Assembly (NCBI RefSeq): GCF_025352645.1
Contig: NZ_JANXSO010000175.1
Coordinates: 1-64,000 of the forward strand
Origin: Iodobacter sp.
GTDB lineage: Bacteria; Pseudomonadota; Gammaproteobacteria; Burkholderiales; Chitinibacteraceae
Direction of reading: 5' to 3'
DNA length: 64,000 bases
The position numbers and the translations under genes were made by a program. The notes under the pieces are model-generated. The model saw only the letters and a list, made by a program, of their open reading frames with translations, made no database searches and had not been told where the DNA came from. Positions 1 through 8,075 of this stretch are shown one piece after another; the stretch's first letter is position 1, and every line of letters begins with the position of its first letter.

Positions 1-507
1 GAAGCCATTGGCGATATGCTAACCGCTTATGACTTTGCAAATCCTAAAGTCCCCGAACTCGATCAAATCGTGCCTTTGCCACCAGCCAAATTGCCCAAGT
101 GGGACGGCACATTTCAGTGGCTGAAGGAATACCAGGCTAAAGTCGCTCCTGAAAAGCCCAGCGATGAACTGATCACCAAATTGGCTAAAGCAAAGGGGCT
201 GGACCCTGCATCGGGCATGCCACTGGCCCTGCTTAAAAAAGCGGAAGTTGCCTCACCCACCCCCATCACGCCAGACCATGTTGCCCTTGGCACGCTTTGC
301 CACAACGGCCTGCCTTGCCCAGAAGCCGGTCTATGGCTTGGTTATTTTGAAGGGCAGAAATTTAGCCATCAATTAAGAAAAGGCCAGCCCATGCCCACCA
401 TTCCCGCATCGATTCCCCGCAGCAATAGGCTGGTCCAATGGCTAAAAGGCTCTGAAAAAATGGAGCTGGCAATGGAATGGCAATTGGAAAAATATACCGA
501 TGCATGA
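1..507 (+). CDS. Sel1-family paralogue, C-terminal part only (5' end outside window)
   Basis: The reading frame is open from base 1, so the first in-window ATG (16) is internal. The first codons read EAIGD and align with KAIGK of the next gene, showing that this is the 3' end of a paralogue whose Sel1 part lies to the left. It holds a module with PLPPAKLPKWDG near residue 25, then a second module with the motif CPEAGLWLGYF, GQPMP and a terminal W-x-L. I believe the first module is one annotated DUF6396 in Sel1 proteins, but this is from memory. No enzyme motif is visible. The stop codon overlaps the start of the next gene by 8 bases, so the two are probably co-transcribed. Function is unknown; an immunity role is only an inference from tandem Sel1 lipoproteins elsewhere. 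Confidence 0.75.
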   Translation, partial: EAIGDMLTAYDFANPKVPELDQIVPLPPAKLPKWDGTFQWLKEYQAKVAPEKPSDELITKLAKAKGLDPASGMPLALLKKAEVASPTPITPDHVALGTLCHNGLPCPEAGLWLGYFEGQKFSHQLRKGQPMPTIPASIPRSNRLVQWLKGSEKMELAMEWQLEKYTDA

Positions 508-1588
508 GGTATTTCGGAATATCGCAAACCATAAAATGCCTGTGCGTATTTATTGCTTTGCAGTGTTTTCTATCCTTGCGCTTACCGCATGCGGCAATGA
601 TTTTAAGGAAAGAAAATTGGATCAACTGGATAATATCAAAGCCAAGCTGGCCTTTACTTGCGTGTATGAAAAAGATCATTTACCCGCACTGCCGCAAGAA
701 GCCGACGTGCTATTTATGTATGGCCGTTGGTTGCAAAAAAATAATCTATTAAAACAGGATATTAAAGTTTATCCAGAGATTGCCCGCCTATACCGCATTG
801 CTGCAGCGAATGGGCATTACAAGGCCAATATCAATTTACAAAATGGCATTACTGATGGCAGCTTAGATGGCTCTATCATTGAAGTATTAGATTTAAACGA
901 TCAACTGATTAAAGAGAATATCCCAACTGGCTTTTACAATATGGCCTATTACATCGAGCATACTTATGGCTATGATAAAAATAATGAATTAGCTTTAAAA
1001 TATTTCAGGAAATCTGCAGATATGGGCAGCCCAGCAGGCCAATACTATGTGGGAGAGAAACTTGCACCTGACGATATGGCACCCGATGTGACAAGGCAGT
1101 TACGCCACTGTGCGGCTAAACAGGGACATGCAAAAGCAGGCTTATCTCTCGGTGTAAATCTGAGTGGTTTAGGCCGGTATGCAGAAGCATTAATTGCTTA
1201 CCAGTTAAGCACTAAAGCCGGAGATGAAATAGCAGCCTTTGCTTTGGAAAATGGCTTTCTTGCCCCCCCGCCTACTGATGAACTTAATTACCTCGCCTTA
1301 GAAAAAGACGAAGAACGCTCACGCCGCTATAAGGCCATTGGCAAAGTTTTAGGGCGTTACTCCTACCTCAAGCCAACTGTCGAAGAAATTGACGATATTG
1401 TGCCCTTGCCACCAGCTAAATTGCCACCTTGGGATGGCTCTTTAAAATGGCTAAAAGCCCATGAAGCGAACATTGCACCTGCTAAACCAAGTGAGGAGCT
1501 AATTGCCAAGTTAGCGAAAGGCAAGGGTTTAGATCCGGAAACTGGTTTTGTTGCAAAGGCAAAATCTGCACTTGCTCCCACGAAATAA
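500..1588 (+). CDS. Sel1-repeat lipoprotein, paralogue of the preceding gene
   Basis: This predicted lipoprotein has a hydrophobic signal ending in the lipobox LTAC, so export and lipid anchoring are likely. The first ATG (500) overlaps the previous stop. An ATG at 536 gives a more typical short signal (MPVRIYCFAVFSILALTAC) and may be the real start. Sel1/TPR-like repeats lie near residues 144-190 and 206-250 (motifs ALKYFRKSADMGSPAGQYY and AKQGHAKAGLSLG). A C-terminal module near residues 296-345 carries PLPPAKLPPWDG and matches the preceding gene closely. The protein ends at residue 362, before the CP-x-x-G-x-W module of its paralogue, which survives downstream behind two in-frame stops. 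The gene is visibly richer in A+T than the trp genes that follow. Its function is unknown; Sel1 proteins usually bind other proteins. Confidence 0.8.
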   Translation: MHEVFRNIANHKMPVRIYCFAVFSILALTACGNDFKERKLDQLDNIKAKLAFTCVYEKDHLPALPQEADVLFMYGRWLQKNNLLKQDIKVYPEIARLYRIAAANGHYKANINLQNGITDGSLDGSIIEVLDLNDQLIKENIPTGFYNMAYYIEHTYGYDKNNELALKYFRKSADMGSPAGQYYVGEKLAPDDMAPDVTRQLRHCAAKQGHAKAGLSLGVNLSGLGRYAEALIAYQLSTKAGDEIAAFALENGFLAPPPTDELNYLALEKDEERSRRYKAIGKVLGRYSYLKPTVEEIDDIVPLPPAKLPPWDGSLKWLKAHEANIAPAKPSEELIAKLAKGKGLDPETGFVAKAKSALAPTK

Positions 1589-1714
1589 GTGCTCAACCAC
1601 CGCTGATCACTCGGCACTATTTGCCGTAGTGATCAGCTCTGCCCGCAACCCGACCTGTGGGTTGGTTATTTTGAAACTGAAAACGGGTCCAAGAATTTAT
1701 CCGCAGCCCCATAA
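1589..1714 (+). pseudogene. Eroded C-terminal module of the Sel1 lipoprotein
   Basis: Continuing in the same frame past the TAA at 1586 and a second in-frame TGA at 1604, the translation reads LGTICRSDQLCPQPDLW then VGYFE, ending at a TAA at 1712. This matches LGTLCHNGLPCPEAGLW and LGYFE of the paralogue at 1-507, with nearly the same spacing from the shared DPxxG motif (21 versus 23 residues). The distal G-x-P-M-P and W-x-L part of the paralogue is not recognisable. The simplest reading is nonsense mutation of a formerly longer gene. Confidence 0.7.
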
Positions 1715-1731
1715 GTCAATTTCCCTGTGCG

Positions 1732-1792
1732 CTGGACGACCCGCCCCTGTGCTGCGATAATTTACAAGACAGGGGCGTGCACCGCCGTCCAG
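1732..1792. repeat. GC-rich interrupted inverted repeat upstream of trpG
   Basis: CTGGACG (1732-1738) and CGCCCCTGT (1742-1750) pair with ACAGGGGCG (1769-1777) and CGTCCAG (1786-1792). The result is a long stem with internal loops and no T tract. It resembles the dispersed GC-rich palindromes elsewhere in this window more than a terminator. Beyond it, accggataac is directly repeated at 1811 and 1823; no leader peptide rich in Trp codons was found before trpG. Confidence 0.45.
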
Positions 1793-1884
1793 AAGCTTAA
1801 GATAAAAATAACCGGATAACATACCGGATAACAAATAAGCAGCATTTAAACTCAGACCAATAAAATCAAGGACTTAACCCTACC

Positions 1885-2454
1885 ATGCTGCTTATGCTCG
1901 ATAACTACGACTCGTTTACCTACAACCTGGTGCAATACTTTGGCGAGCTAGGCCAAGAGGTGGTGGTGCATCGCAACGATGAAATCACTATTGAAGAAAT
2001 TACAGCGCTAAAACCTAAATATCTTGTGGTTTCCCCTGGCCCTTGTTCGCCCTCCGAAGCGGGCATTTCGCTCGCGGCGATCCATCATTTTGCGGGTAAA
2101 TTGCCCATCTTGGGCGTTTGCCTCGGCCATCAGGCCATTGGCCAAGCTTTTGGTGGCAAGGTTGTGCATGCGCAGACCCTGATGCACGGTAAAGTTTCTG
2201 CACTGCAACATAACAACACTGGCGTTTTCACGGGCCTGCCCTCCCCATTTACCGTAACCCGCTATCACTCGCTCGCCATTGAGCGCGCCAGCTTGCCTGA
2301 TTGCTTAGACATCACCGCTTGGACAGACGATGGCGAGATTATGGGCGTACGGCATAAAACCCTGCCGATCGAAGGCGTGCAGTTCCATCCTGAATCTATT
2401 CTGACTGAACACGGCCATGCGATGCTCGATCACTTTATCAAAGAGTGGGCGTAA
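1885..2454 (+). CDS. trpG: Anthranilate synthase component II (glutamine amidotransferase)
   Basis: This is a class I glutamine amidotransferase of usual length (189 residues) that would supply ammonia to TrpE for anthranilate synthesis. The N-terminus [19 protein letters not shown] is typical, followed by [12 protein letters not shown] near residue 50. The nucleophile is Cys79 in [10 protein letters not shown], with His168 and Glu170 in QFHPES completing the triad. AAGGAC lies about 11 bases before the ATG. The same family serves folate synthesis (PabA), and many bacteria use one protein for both. The neighbouring trpD and trpC favour trpG here. TrpE is not in the window: upstream lie the Sel1 genes, so either trpE is farther left or it is unlinked. 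Confidence 0.95.
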   Translation: MLLMLDNYDSFTYNLVQYFGELGQEVVVHRNDEITIEEITALKPKYLVVSPGPCSPSEAGISLAAIHHFAGKLPILGVCLGHQAIGQAFGGKVVHAQTLMHGKVSALQHNNTGVFTGLPSPFTVTRYHSLAIERASLPDCLDITAWTDDGEIMGVRHKTLPIEGVQFHPESILTEHGHAMLDHFIKEWA

Positions 2455-2657
2455 TCCGCGCCATCAAAAAAACATCTAGCCGCATAAAAATTTAATATTC
2501 ACGACCAAGGCTTAAGCTATTTTGCAGGCTTGAATAACCTCGGCTTTATAAGCAATTAAACTGGATCGCGTTTGCGAGGGTTGTTCACGTTTGTTGTAAT
2601 TTTTGTGGGCGACGTTTTTCACTCTCCCTACCGCATCCAACAAGATAAAGGATGAGC

Positions 2658-3053
2658 ATGCGCATTATTTTTGCCCTTACTTTTTCCCTTGCAGCGCTAA
2701 GTGTGCAAGCGGAGACCTCTGCCCCTGCGCAAGTTGAATGTCAGGCTAGCAATCAAATTACGCTGAAAGAATGCTTGGCTAAACTTGCGCCACAGGCCGA
2801 GCAAGACCGTAAAAATGCAGAAACCGCCGCCTGCGCAATGATGAAAAACCTAGACCGCGTGACTGGCCGCCCTGAAGCTTTGCCCGCATTTAATCAAGCC
2901 AGCAAAGCTTATCGCAGCTACCAACACGCCCATTGCGCATGGATAGGCAAAAGTTTTGCTGGCGGCAGCGGTGCGGGGGTGGCAGAGCAGTCTTGCCGAA
3001 TTGATCTAGACCGAGCCCGCGCAGACGAGTTGTCGCGCTTTTATGTGCAATAA
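2658..3053 (+). CDS. Exported LprI-like (DUF1311) protein
   Basis: This small secreted protein has a signal peptide MRIIFALTFSLAALSVQA and a C-terminal stretch YRSYQHAHCAWIGKSF, GGSGAG, then C-R-I-D-L-D-R-A-R-A-D-EL. These are the hallmarks of the LprI/DUF1311 fold, some members of which inhibit lysozyme. Five cysteines in the mature part suit disulfides in the periplasm. An ATG at 2652 sits directly on the AAAGGA ribosome site, so the ATG at 2658, 5-6 bases after it, is preferred. It lies between trpG (about 200-base gap) and trpD (30-base gap), an odd place for it. A lysozyme-inhibitor role is inferred only from the family. Confidence 0.75.
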   Translation: MRIIFALTFSLAALSVQAETSAPAQVECQASNQITLKECLAKLAPQAEQDRKNAETAACAMMKNLDRVTGRPEALPAFNQASKAYRSYQHAHCAWIGKSFAGGSGAGVAEQSCRIDLDRARADELSRFYVQ

Positions 3054-3083
3054 GCCGCCTTATGGCTAGCCAAGGATACTTTG

Positions 3084-4106
3084 ATGATTACCATTCAAGC
3101 CGCACTGAATCGCCTGATCGATAACAATGAATTGTTTTATGACGAAATGCTGTATTTGATGCGGCAAATCATGACGGGGGAAATGACGCCCGTACAAACC
3201 GCCGCCCTACTGATTGGTCTACGCACAAAAGTAGAAAGCGTTTCCGAAATCGCGGCTTCAGCCACCGTAATGCGTGAGCTATCCACCCATGTTGCCGTGC
3301 AAGATCGCAGCCATTTAATTGATACCTGCGGCACGGGTGGCGATGGTGCCCACACCTTTAATATCTCAACCTGCGCCGCTTTTGTGGTGGCCGCAGCGGG
3401 GGCAAAAGTGGCAAAACACGGCGGAAGATCTGTCTCATCCAGCTCCGGCTCTGCCGATGTGCTAGAGGCTTTTGGTGTTAATTTAAATCTAAATGCCGAG
3501 CAAGTTGGCCGCGCTATTGATGAGGTTGGCGTAGGCTTTATGTTTGCCCCCAATCACCATAGCGCCATGAAATACGTCGCACCGATTCGTCGCGAGCTAG
3601 GGGTGCGGACCATTTTTAACATCCTTGGCCCACTGACCAATCCAGCCGGTGCAGAAAACCAGTTGATGGGTGTTTTTCACCCGGATTTGGTCGGTATTCA
3701 GGCGCGTGTTTTACAACAATTAGGCAGTAAGCATGTGCTGATTGTGCACGGCAAAGATGGTATGGATGAGATCTCTATCTCTGGGCCAACTCTAGTGGCC
3801 GAGCTAAAAAATGGCCAAATTAACGAGTTTGAAATTGATCCGCGCGATTTTGGTTTTGAACTTGCCGACATTAAAACGCTGCACGCGAACGATGCACAGC
3901 AATCTAAACAAATCATCGAACAAGTGCTCGCCAACACCACCAGCCCTTGCCGCGACATTGTTCAGCTGAATGCGGGGGCCGCTATTTACGCCGCAGGCAA
4001 AGCCGATACGTTAGCAAACGGCATTAAATTGGCTGGGCAAATGCTTGCCAATGGCAGCGCCCGCGACAAACTCGATGCCTTAGTGCAATTTAGCCACACT
4101 TTTTAA
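3084..4106 (+). CDS. trpD: Anthranilate phosphoribosyltransferase
   Basis: The enzyme transfers the phosphoribosyl group of PRPP to anthranilate, the second committed step of tryptophan synthesis, in the cytoplasm. Diagnostic motifs are all present: [17 protein letters not shown] near residues 80-96 (PRPP loop), [18 protein letters not shown] near 111-128, and [19 protein letters not shown] near 170. The length of 340 residues is normal. A TTG lies immediately before the ATG, but AAGGA at 3072-3076 spaces best to the ATG at 3084. trpC follows after about 100 bases, and the LprI-like gene precedes it on the same strand. Confidence 0.96.
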   Translation: MITIQAALNRLIDNNELFYDEMLYLMRQIMTGEMTPVQTAALLIGLRTKVESVSEIAASATVMRELSTHVAVQDRSHLIDTCGTGGDGAHTFNISTCAAFVVAAAGAKVAKHGGRSVSSSSGSADVLEAFGVNLNLNAEQVGRAIDEVGVGFMFAPNHHSAMKYVAPIRRELGVRTIFNILGPLTNPAGAENQLMGVFHPDLVGIQARVLQQLGSKHVLIVHGKDGMDEISISGPTLVAELKNGQINEFEIDPRDFGFELADIKTLHANDAQQSKQIIEQVLANTTSPCRDIVQLNAGAAIYAAGKADTLANGIKLAGQMLANGSARDKLDALVQFSHTF

Positions 4107-4204
4107 ATACTTAGGGGCGCCCCTTGCTGCGCGCCCTATGCACACAAAAGACCAGCTCTCATATCACCATTCACGCCCCTTACATGCCTAAAAAAGAGCC
4201 ACTC

Positions 4205-5020
4205 ATGTCCGACATCTTAAAAAAAATCTGGGCCACCAAATACCAAGAAGTCGCGGCCGCCAGCAAAATACTGCCGCTAAATGAAATCCGTAAGCAAGCA
4301 GAAGCCAATACTGATCTACGTGATTTTACCGCCGCCTTACGCAGCAAAAACGCACTTGGCCATCCGGGTATTATTGCGGAAATCAAAAAAGCCAGCCCAT
4401 CTAAAGGCGTGATTCGGGCTCATTTTCAACCGGCGGAGCATGCGCAAGATTACGCTGCACACGGTGCAGCCTGCCTTTCCGTACTTACCGATGAGCCTTA
4501 CTTTCAAGGCCATTTGGATTACCTGCAAGCCGCCCGCGCCGCCTGCAGCCTACCGGTGCTACGCAAAGATTTTATGGTTGATGAATACCAACTCTTTGAA
4601 GCACGGGCATGGAGCGCTGATTGTATTTTGCTAATCGCCGCCGAGCTAAGCTTAGTGCAGTTGCAAGATTTTGAAGCCATCGCACAAGCTCTAGGCATGG
4701 CTGTACTGGTAGAGGTGCATAACGAAGCTGAGCTGGAGCTGGCACAGCAACTCAAAACGCCTCTTTTAGGCATTAATAATCGTGATCTGCGTAGCTTTGA
4801 AGTGTCCTTACAAAACACCCTAAAGCTACTTCCCTTAATAGATAGCCACCGAGTTGTGATTACTGAAAGCGGGATTGTTACCCCTAGTGATGTTGCTCTT
4901 ATGCAACAAAATCACGTAAACAACTTTTTGGTCGGTGAAACCTTTATGCGTGCCGAACACCCTGGAAGCTGCATAGATACTACGTTTGGCCCTACTTACA
5001 AAGGCTTCGTAAGGGCTTAA
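4205..5020 (+). CDS. trpC: Indole-3-glycerol phosphate synthase
   Basis: This TIM-barrel enzyme closes the indole ring, converting CdRP to indole-3-glycerol phosphate. Motifs are [13 protein letters not shown] (residues 56-68), [12 protein letters not shown] (118-129, with catalytic Lys121), [11 protein letters not shown] (168-178), [10 protein letters not shown] and VVITESGI, then [10 protein letters not shown]. The frame is open upstream to a TTG at 4124, but the ATG at 4205 gives MSDILKKIW, which matches family N-termini and gives 271 residues. The last 18 residues ([17 protein letters not shown] region) do not look like the usual short TrpC tail and may reflect local change of the 3' end. 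It is the last trp gene of the cluster; trpB, trpA and trpF are not in the window. Confidence 0.95.
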   Translation: MSDILKKIWATKYQEVAAASKILPLNEIRKQAEANTDLRDFTAALRSKNALGHPGIIAEIKKASPSKGVIRAHFQPAEHAQDYAAHGAACLSVLTDEPYFQGHLDYLQAARAACSLPVLRKDFMVDEYQLFEARAWSADCILLIAAELSLVQLQDFEAIAQALGMAVLVEVHNEAELELAQQLKTPLLGINNRDLRSFEVSLQNTLKLLPLIDSHRVVITESGIVTPSDVALMQQNHVNNFLVGETFMRAEHPGSCIDTTFGPTYKGFVRA

Positions 5021-5318
5021 ACTTATATTTTTGTCATATATTTTTAATAAATCTCCCCTAAACTTGGCATTGTTCGAAAGCAGTTTGTTGCTCCAAACGG
5101 ACAGCTGCTTTCTAAATGCGTGCATTAGTCGTTCATGAATATTTTCTTTTTTATACTTTGCCCTTAAAAAGGCTTAGCCCGTAAGACAGATAAACTGACG
5201 TCGCAATGCCGCCAAAGAATAAAAAATGGCTTTTTATAACAAAAGTGCCGTGATCTTTGTAAATGCAGAAATGGTCACGCCATTTCTATCACTTGTTTTT
5301 TTGGGAGTAGTACAGATT
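5021..5318 (+). promoter_or_regulatory. Porin leader region with hairpin and possible -10 box
   Basis: This gap between trpC and the porin holds a stem GAAAGCAG (5076-5083) / CTGCTTTC (5105-5112) that encloses a smaller GTTTG/CAAAC stem. There is no T tract directly after it, so it is not a canonical terminator. A TATACT at 5152-5157 could be the -10 of the porin promoter, but no good -35 is visible. GGGAG at 5303-5307 is the likely ribosome site. A strong porin gene with a long leader is a common target of small RNA control, which cannot be judged here. Confidence 0.35.
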
Positions 5319-6560
5319 ATGAAAAAGATTATCGCCCTTGCCGTTGCTGCAGCATTTACCGCACCTGTAGCATTTGCTGATGTCGAACTCGGCCCATTCA
5401 GCATTTACGGCACTGCAGCTACTGCAGTTGAAGTAATCTCAGTAGAAAACAACACGGGCAAGAATCTAGCACCCACTGCAGACAGCCAAACCCGCCTGAT
5501 GGATCAAACATCAAAGTTGGGTTTTAAAGCTAAATACGACTTAGGCAATGATTTTTTTGCTCTTGCACAAGTAGAAAGCCGTTTTTACCTTGGCAATAAC
5601 GGTGACAACACCGATGACAAGGCAGAAATCGGTAGCCGTAATACATTTGTAGGGATCGGCGGCAAGCAAGTAGGTACTTTGCGTCTGGGTCGTTATGACA
5701 ATGCTTACAAATTGTCTTTAAAACAAATTGTTCCTACCCTATACGGCAATCTGAATGATGCATCATCAACTTACGGCTCTAAGCAAATTCTGAATCGCTT
5801 AGGTGCTCGTCAAGGTGATATGGTTGCTTACGAAACACCAGATTGGTCTGGTTTCAGCGGTAACTTAAGCTACAACTTTGGTAAAGACTCAACTAACTCG
5901 ATCTCTTCTGGTTCAACTGAGTTTGCTTTATCCACCACCACAACGCCAGCTACCATTTCTAAAGTGGTTGTTCCAAGCAATACACCTGCAACAGACCTAA
6001 TGGGCCAAGTTGCTTTAGGTATTGCTTACAAGCACAGCATGTTCAATGTTGGCTTTGGTTACACATCGCTGAGCAATGCAGCGTGGAAGTTGGATGGTTC
6101 AAGCGGCGCTAAAGCACAAAATCTGGCTTCGTCCAGCCTAGGTGGCACGCAAAAACTTGAAGCTTACCAACTTGGTGGTCAAGTTAACTATATGGACTTT
6201 AGCGCGGGTGCAGTATTCGAACGCACATCGTCCAGCGTAAGCGGCCAAACTGCGGCTAAGAACTTTGATCAAACACAAAATGTATTTGGTTTGATCGCTG
6301 GCTACAAAAAAGATGCTTTGGAAGTTCAAGTTCAGTACGCTAAAGCCAATGATGTAGATGGTACAACAACAACAGCAACTGGCGGCCAACAAGCGAGTGT
6401 TGCTGTAGGTTATCAAGTTCACAAATATGTACAAGCAGTCGCTTCTTTCACTAAAGTACACAACCAAACTAATGCTAGCTTCACTTCAGCATCTGGCTTT
6501 GCTTTAGCTAAAAGCAACGGTATGAATCAGTTCGCACTGGGTCTGGTTGGTAAATTCTAA
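5319..6560 (+). CDS. General outer-membrane porin (Neisseria/Burkholderia type)
   Basis: This trimeric 16-strand diffusion porin lets small hydrophilic solutes cross the outer membrane. The signal peptide MKKIIALAVAAAFTAPVAFA precedes mature DVELGPFSIYG. Family features are LGFKAKYDLGNDFFALAQVE, SRNTFVGIGG, VGTLRLGRYDN, and the C-terminal FALGLVGKF, whose terminal Phe is the BAM recognition signal. An open frame reaches back to 5226, but the ATG at 5319 begins the signal peptide and has GGGAG upstream. The 413-residue length is normal, and use of preferred codons looks strong, as expected of an abundant protein. It is monocistronic: a hairpin terminator follows. Confidence 0.93.
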   Translation: MKKIIALAVAAAFTAPVAFADVELGPFSIYGTAATAVEVISVENNTGKNLAPTADSQTRLMDQTSKLGFKAKYDLGNDFFALAQVESRFYLGNNGDNTDDKAEIGSRNTFVGIGGKQVGTLRLGRYDNAYKLSLKQIVPTLYGNLNDASSTYGSKQILNRLGARQGDMVAYETPDWSGFSGNLSYNFGKDSTNSISSGSTEFALSTTTTPATISKVVVPSNTPATDLMGQVALGIAYKHSMFNVGFGYTSLSNAAWKLDGSSGAKAQNLASSSLGGTQKLEAYQLGGQVNYMDFSAGAVFERTSSSVSGQTAAKNFDQTQNVFGLIAGYKKDALEVQVQYAKANDVDGTTTTATGGQQASVAVGYQVHKYVQAVASFTKVHNQTNASFTSASGFALAKSNGMNQFALGLVGKF

Positions 6561-6590
6561 GAACTAAGATTCAATTGAAAGTTATCAATC

Positions 6591-6623
6591 AAAAGACCTC
6601 CAATTCGCTTGGAGGTCTTTTTT
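6591..6623 (+). terminator. Rho-independent terminator of the porin gene
   Basis: AAAAGACCTCC (6591-6601) and GGAGGTCTTTT (6611-6621) form a perfect 11-base stem with a 9-base loop, followed by T residues. It begins 31 bases after the porin stop codon. Confidence 0.93.
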
Positions 6624-6716
6624 GTTATAAATCAATCAAAATCAAATTTAAGCTTGTCGCTTCTTTGCCCTTTCGTGTGCTGATTTAAGATTTTTAACTA
6701 TTTAGATCGCTATCCC

Positions 6717-7952
6717 TTAAAACCACGCCCCAAAATTAGCCTGCCAAGCTTGCACATTTTCACCCTTAGTAAAACTCAAACCAATTCTTAAATCCGCATC
6801 TTTAGAATGCGCTGGGCGCATGGTGCCAAAAGTAAAACCAACCTCAGTTTGATAATTACTAAATAACGCTGTGCCGCTATATCGGCTATCCACGATATAA
6901 GCCTCCCAAGTCAGTGGGTCAGCGCCAAAGCGCCAAGGGCTATCCCGAGAATAAAGCAGGCCATTATTAAATACCGTATTGGCAATTCCAGGATCAAATG
7001 ATTTACCGTCAATAGTTAATCTTAGGGCTTTATAATAGCCAAGCATATTACCCAAGGTAATTGCATAATCATCCCCACGCCATACATAGCTAGAGCCAAT
7101 TGCCCCAGAGCCCATTACAGCAGCACCAGCTAATTCCCTAGAGAACGTGCCTCGCCCCGAGCCAGTAATACTTACTACCCAGTTTTCAAAGATCGGCCGA
7201 CGATAAAAAATACCTAGGCTGCCATCGTAGCCCGTTGCTCCATCCGTTGCGGTATAGCCAAGCGGCAAATCAACAATTAACTCATGATTTGCTTCAGGGA
7301 ATTGATAAGCGTAAGTAATAGGCAGGTTGTAGCTATCGCTCTCCATCTCTTTGGCGTTGCCAACGGCATCACTTCGCATATGTTTGAAATTAGCGCCAAT
7401 ACCAAAGCGGTGGCTTCCTTCAGCGCCTTGCGCCACCACCGCAGTCGTATTTCTGGCACCAAACCACATTAGCTTGGCATCATTTGCCACAGCACGCGAC
7501 ATTAAACTATTTGGATTGCCTGCAATAGGATCAACGGGGGATACAGAGACTAAATGGCGCACCATTTTCTCTAATAAATCAGTATGATTTTTTAGATATT
7601 CTTTTAATAAATCTCGGCTTTCGTTACGTGTATTGCCAGTAAATGATTCATTGATTTCCAATGCGGGGATTTGGAAAGTCAACGTGGTTTTACCCTGCTG
7701 AGGGAACGCCAATTGAATGGGCATACCACGAAAATTAAGCACGCTATTAATCGCCTCATTGCCCTGATAGCTAGGGAAAATGGTTTTTAGCTTGTCTTCA
7801 TAATAAACATTGGCAGCTTCTTCGGCAGTGGCAAAGCTACCCTGCCCAACTTGGCCATTCATCGTGGCAGTAAAATCAAATACGCCTGCTTGGCTATTTA
7901 GCGTCCAAGCAGAGCAAAGAATCAGAGACAAAATACGAGGGGTGGCTTGCAT
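6717..7952 (-). CDS. Exported protein with predicted C-terminal outer-membrane beta-barrel
   Basis: I do not recognise this family. A signal peptide (MQATPRILSLILCSAWTLNSQA) precedes a globular N-terminal part (to about residue 165) with a charged helical stretch, LLKEYLKNHTDLLEKMVRHL. The rest has alternating aromatic and polar strands typical of a beta-barrel (HRFGIGANFKHMRSD, LPITYAYQFPEANHELIVDL, DYAITLGNMLGYYKAL, YQTEVGFTFGTMR) and ends AWQANFGAWF with a terminal Phe. An ATG six codons upstream exists, but GGAG lies 8 bases before the ATG at 7952. It resembles the barrel part of autotransporters in texture, with a passenger too short for a classic one. The gene stands alone, between the porin and mltG. 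Whether it secretes, adheres or transports is unknown. Confidence 0.75.
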   Translation of the reverse strand: MQATPRILSLILCSAWTLNSQAGVFDFTATMNGQVGQGSFATAEEAANVYYEDKLKTIFPSYQGNEAINSVLNFRGMPIQLAFPQQGKTTLTFQIPALEINESFTGNTRNESRDLLKEYLKNHTDLLEKMVRHLVSVSPVDPIAGNPNSLMSRAVANDAKLMWFGARNTTAVVAQGAEGSHRFGIGANFKHMRSDAVGNAKEMESDSYNLPITYAYQFPEANHELIVDLPLGYTATDGATGYDGSLGIFYRRPIFENWVVSITGSGRGTFSRELAGAAVMGSGAIGSSYVWRGDDYAITLGNMLGYYKALRLTIDGKSFDPGIANTVFNNGLLYSRDSPWRFGADPLTWEAYIVDSRYSGTALFSNYQTEVGFTFGTMRPAHSKDADLRIGLSFTKGENVQAWQANFGAWF

Positions 7953-8056
7953 GGCTGTGCTCCAAAACAATATGTATCTGTTTTAGATGCTGCAGTGCAA
8001 AAATCAAGCCATTGCTGGGGCAAGAAAAGAGAGAGGCTGGGAAGGCACGACGTGCA

Positions 8057-8074
8057 GGCACGGCATGCCGTGCC
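8057..8074. repeat. 18-bp perfect GC-rich palindrome
   Basis: GGCACGGCATGCCGTGCC is a perfect palindrome directly next to the mltG stop codon. A related core, GGGCACGGCATACCG, occurs at 26477-26491, also between two genes. This points to a dispersed palindromic repeat; there is no T tract for termination. Confidence 0.5.
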
Positions 8075-8075
8075 C

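Noticed and set aside
1715..1884. Tryptophan leader peptide and attenuator before trpG
   Set aside because: No short frame with clustered Trp codons was found, and the inverted repeat at 1732 lacks a T tract.
4940..5020. Frameshift at the 3' end of trpC
   Set aside because: The unusual tail made me look for a shifted ending; a shifted frame gives a short LEAA end, but it does not match family tails clearly, so no frameshift is claimed.
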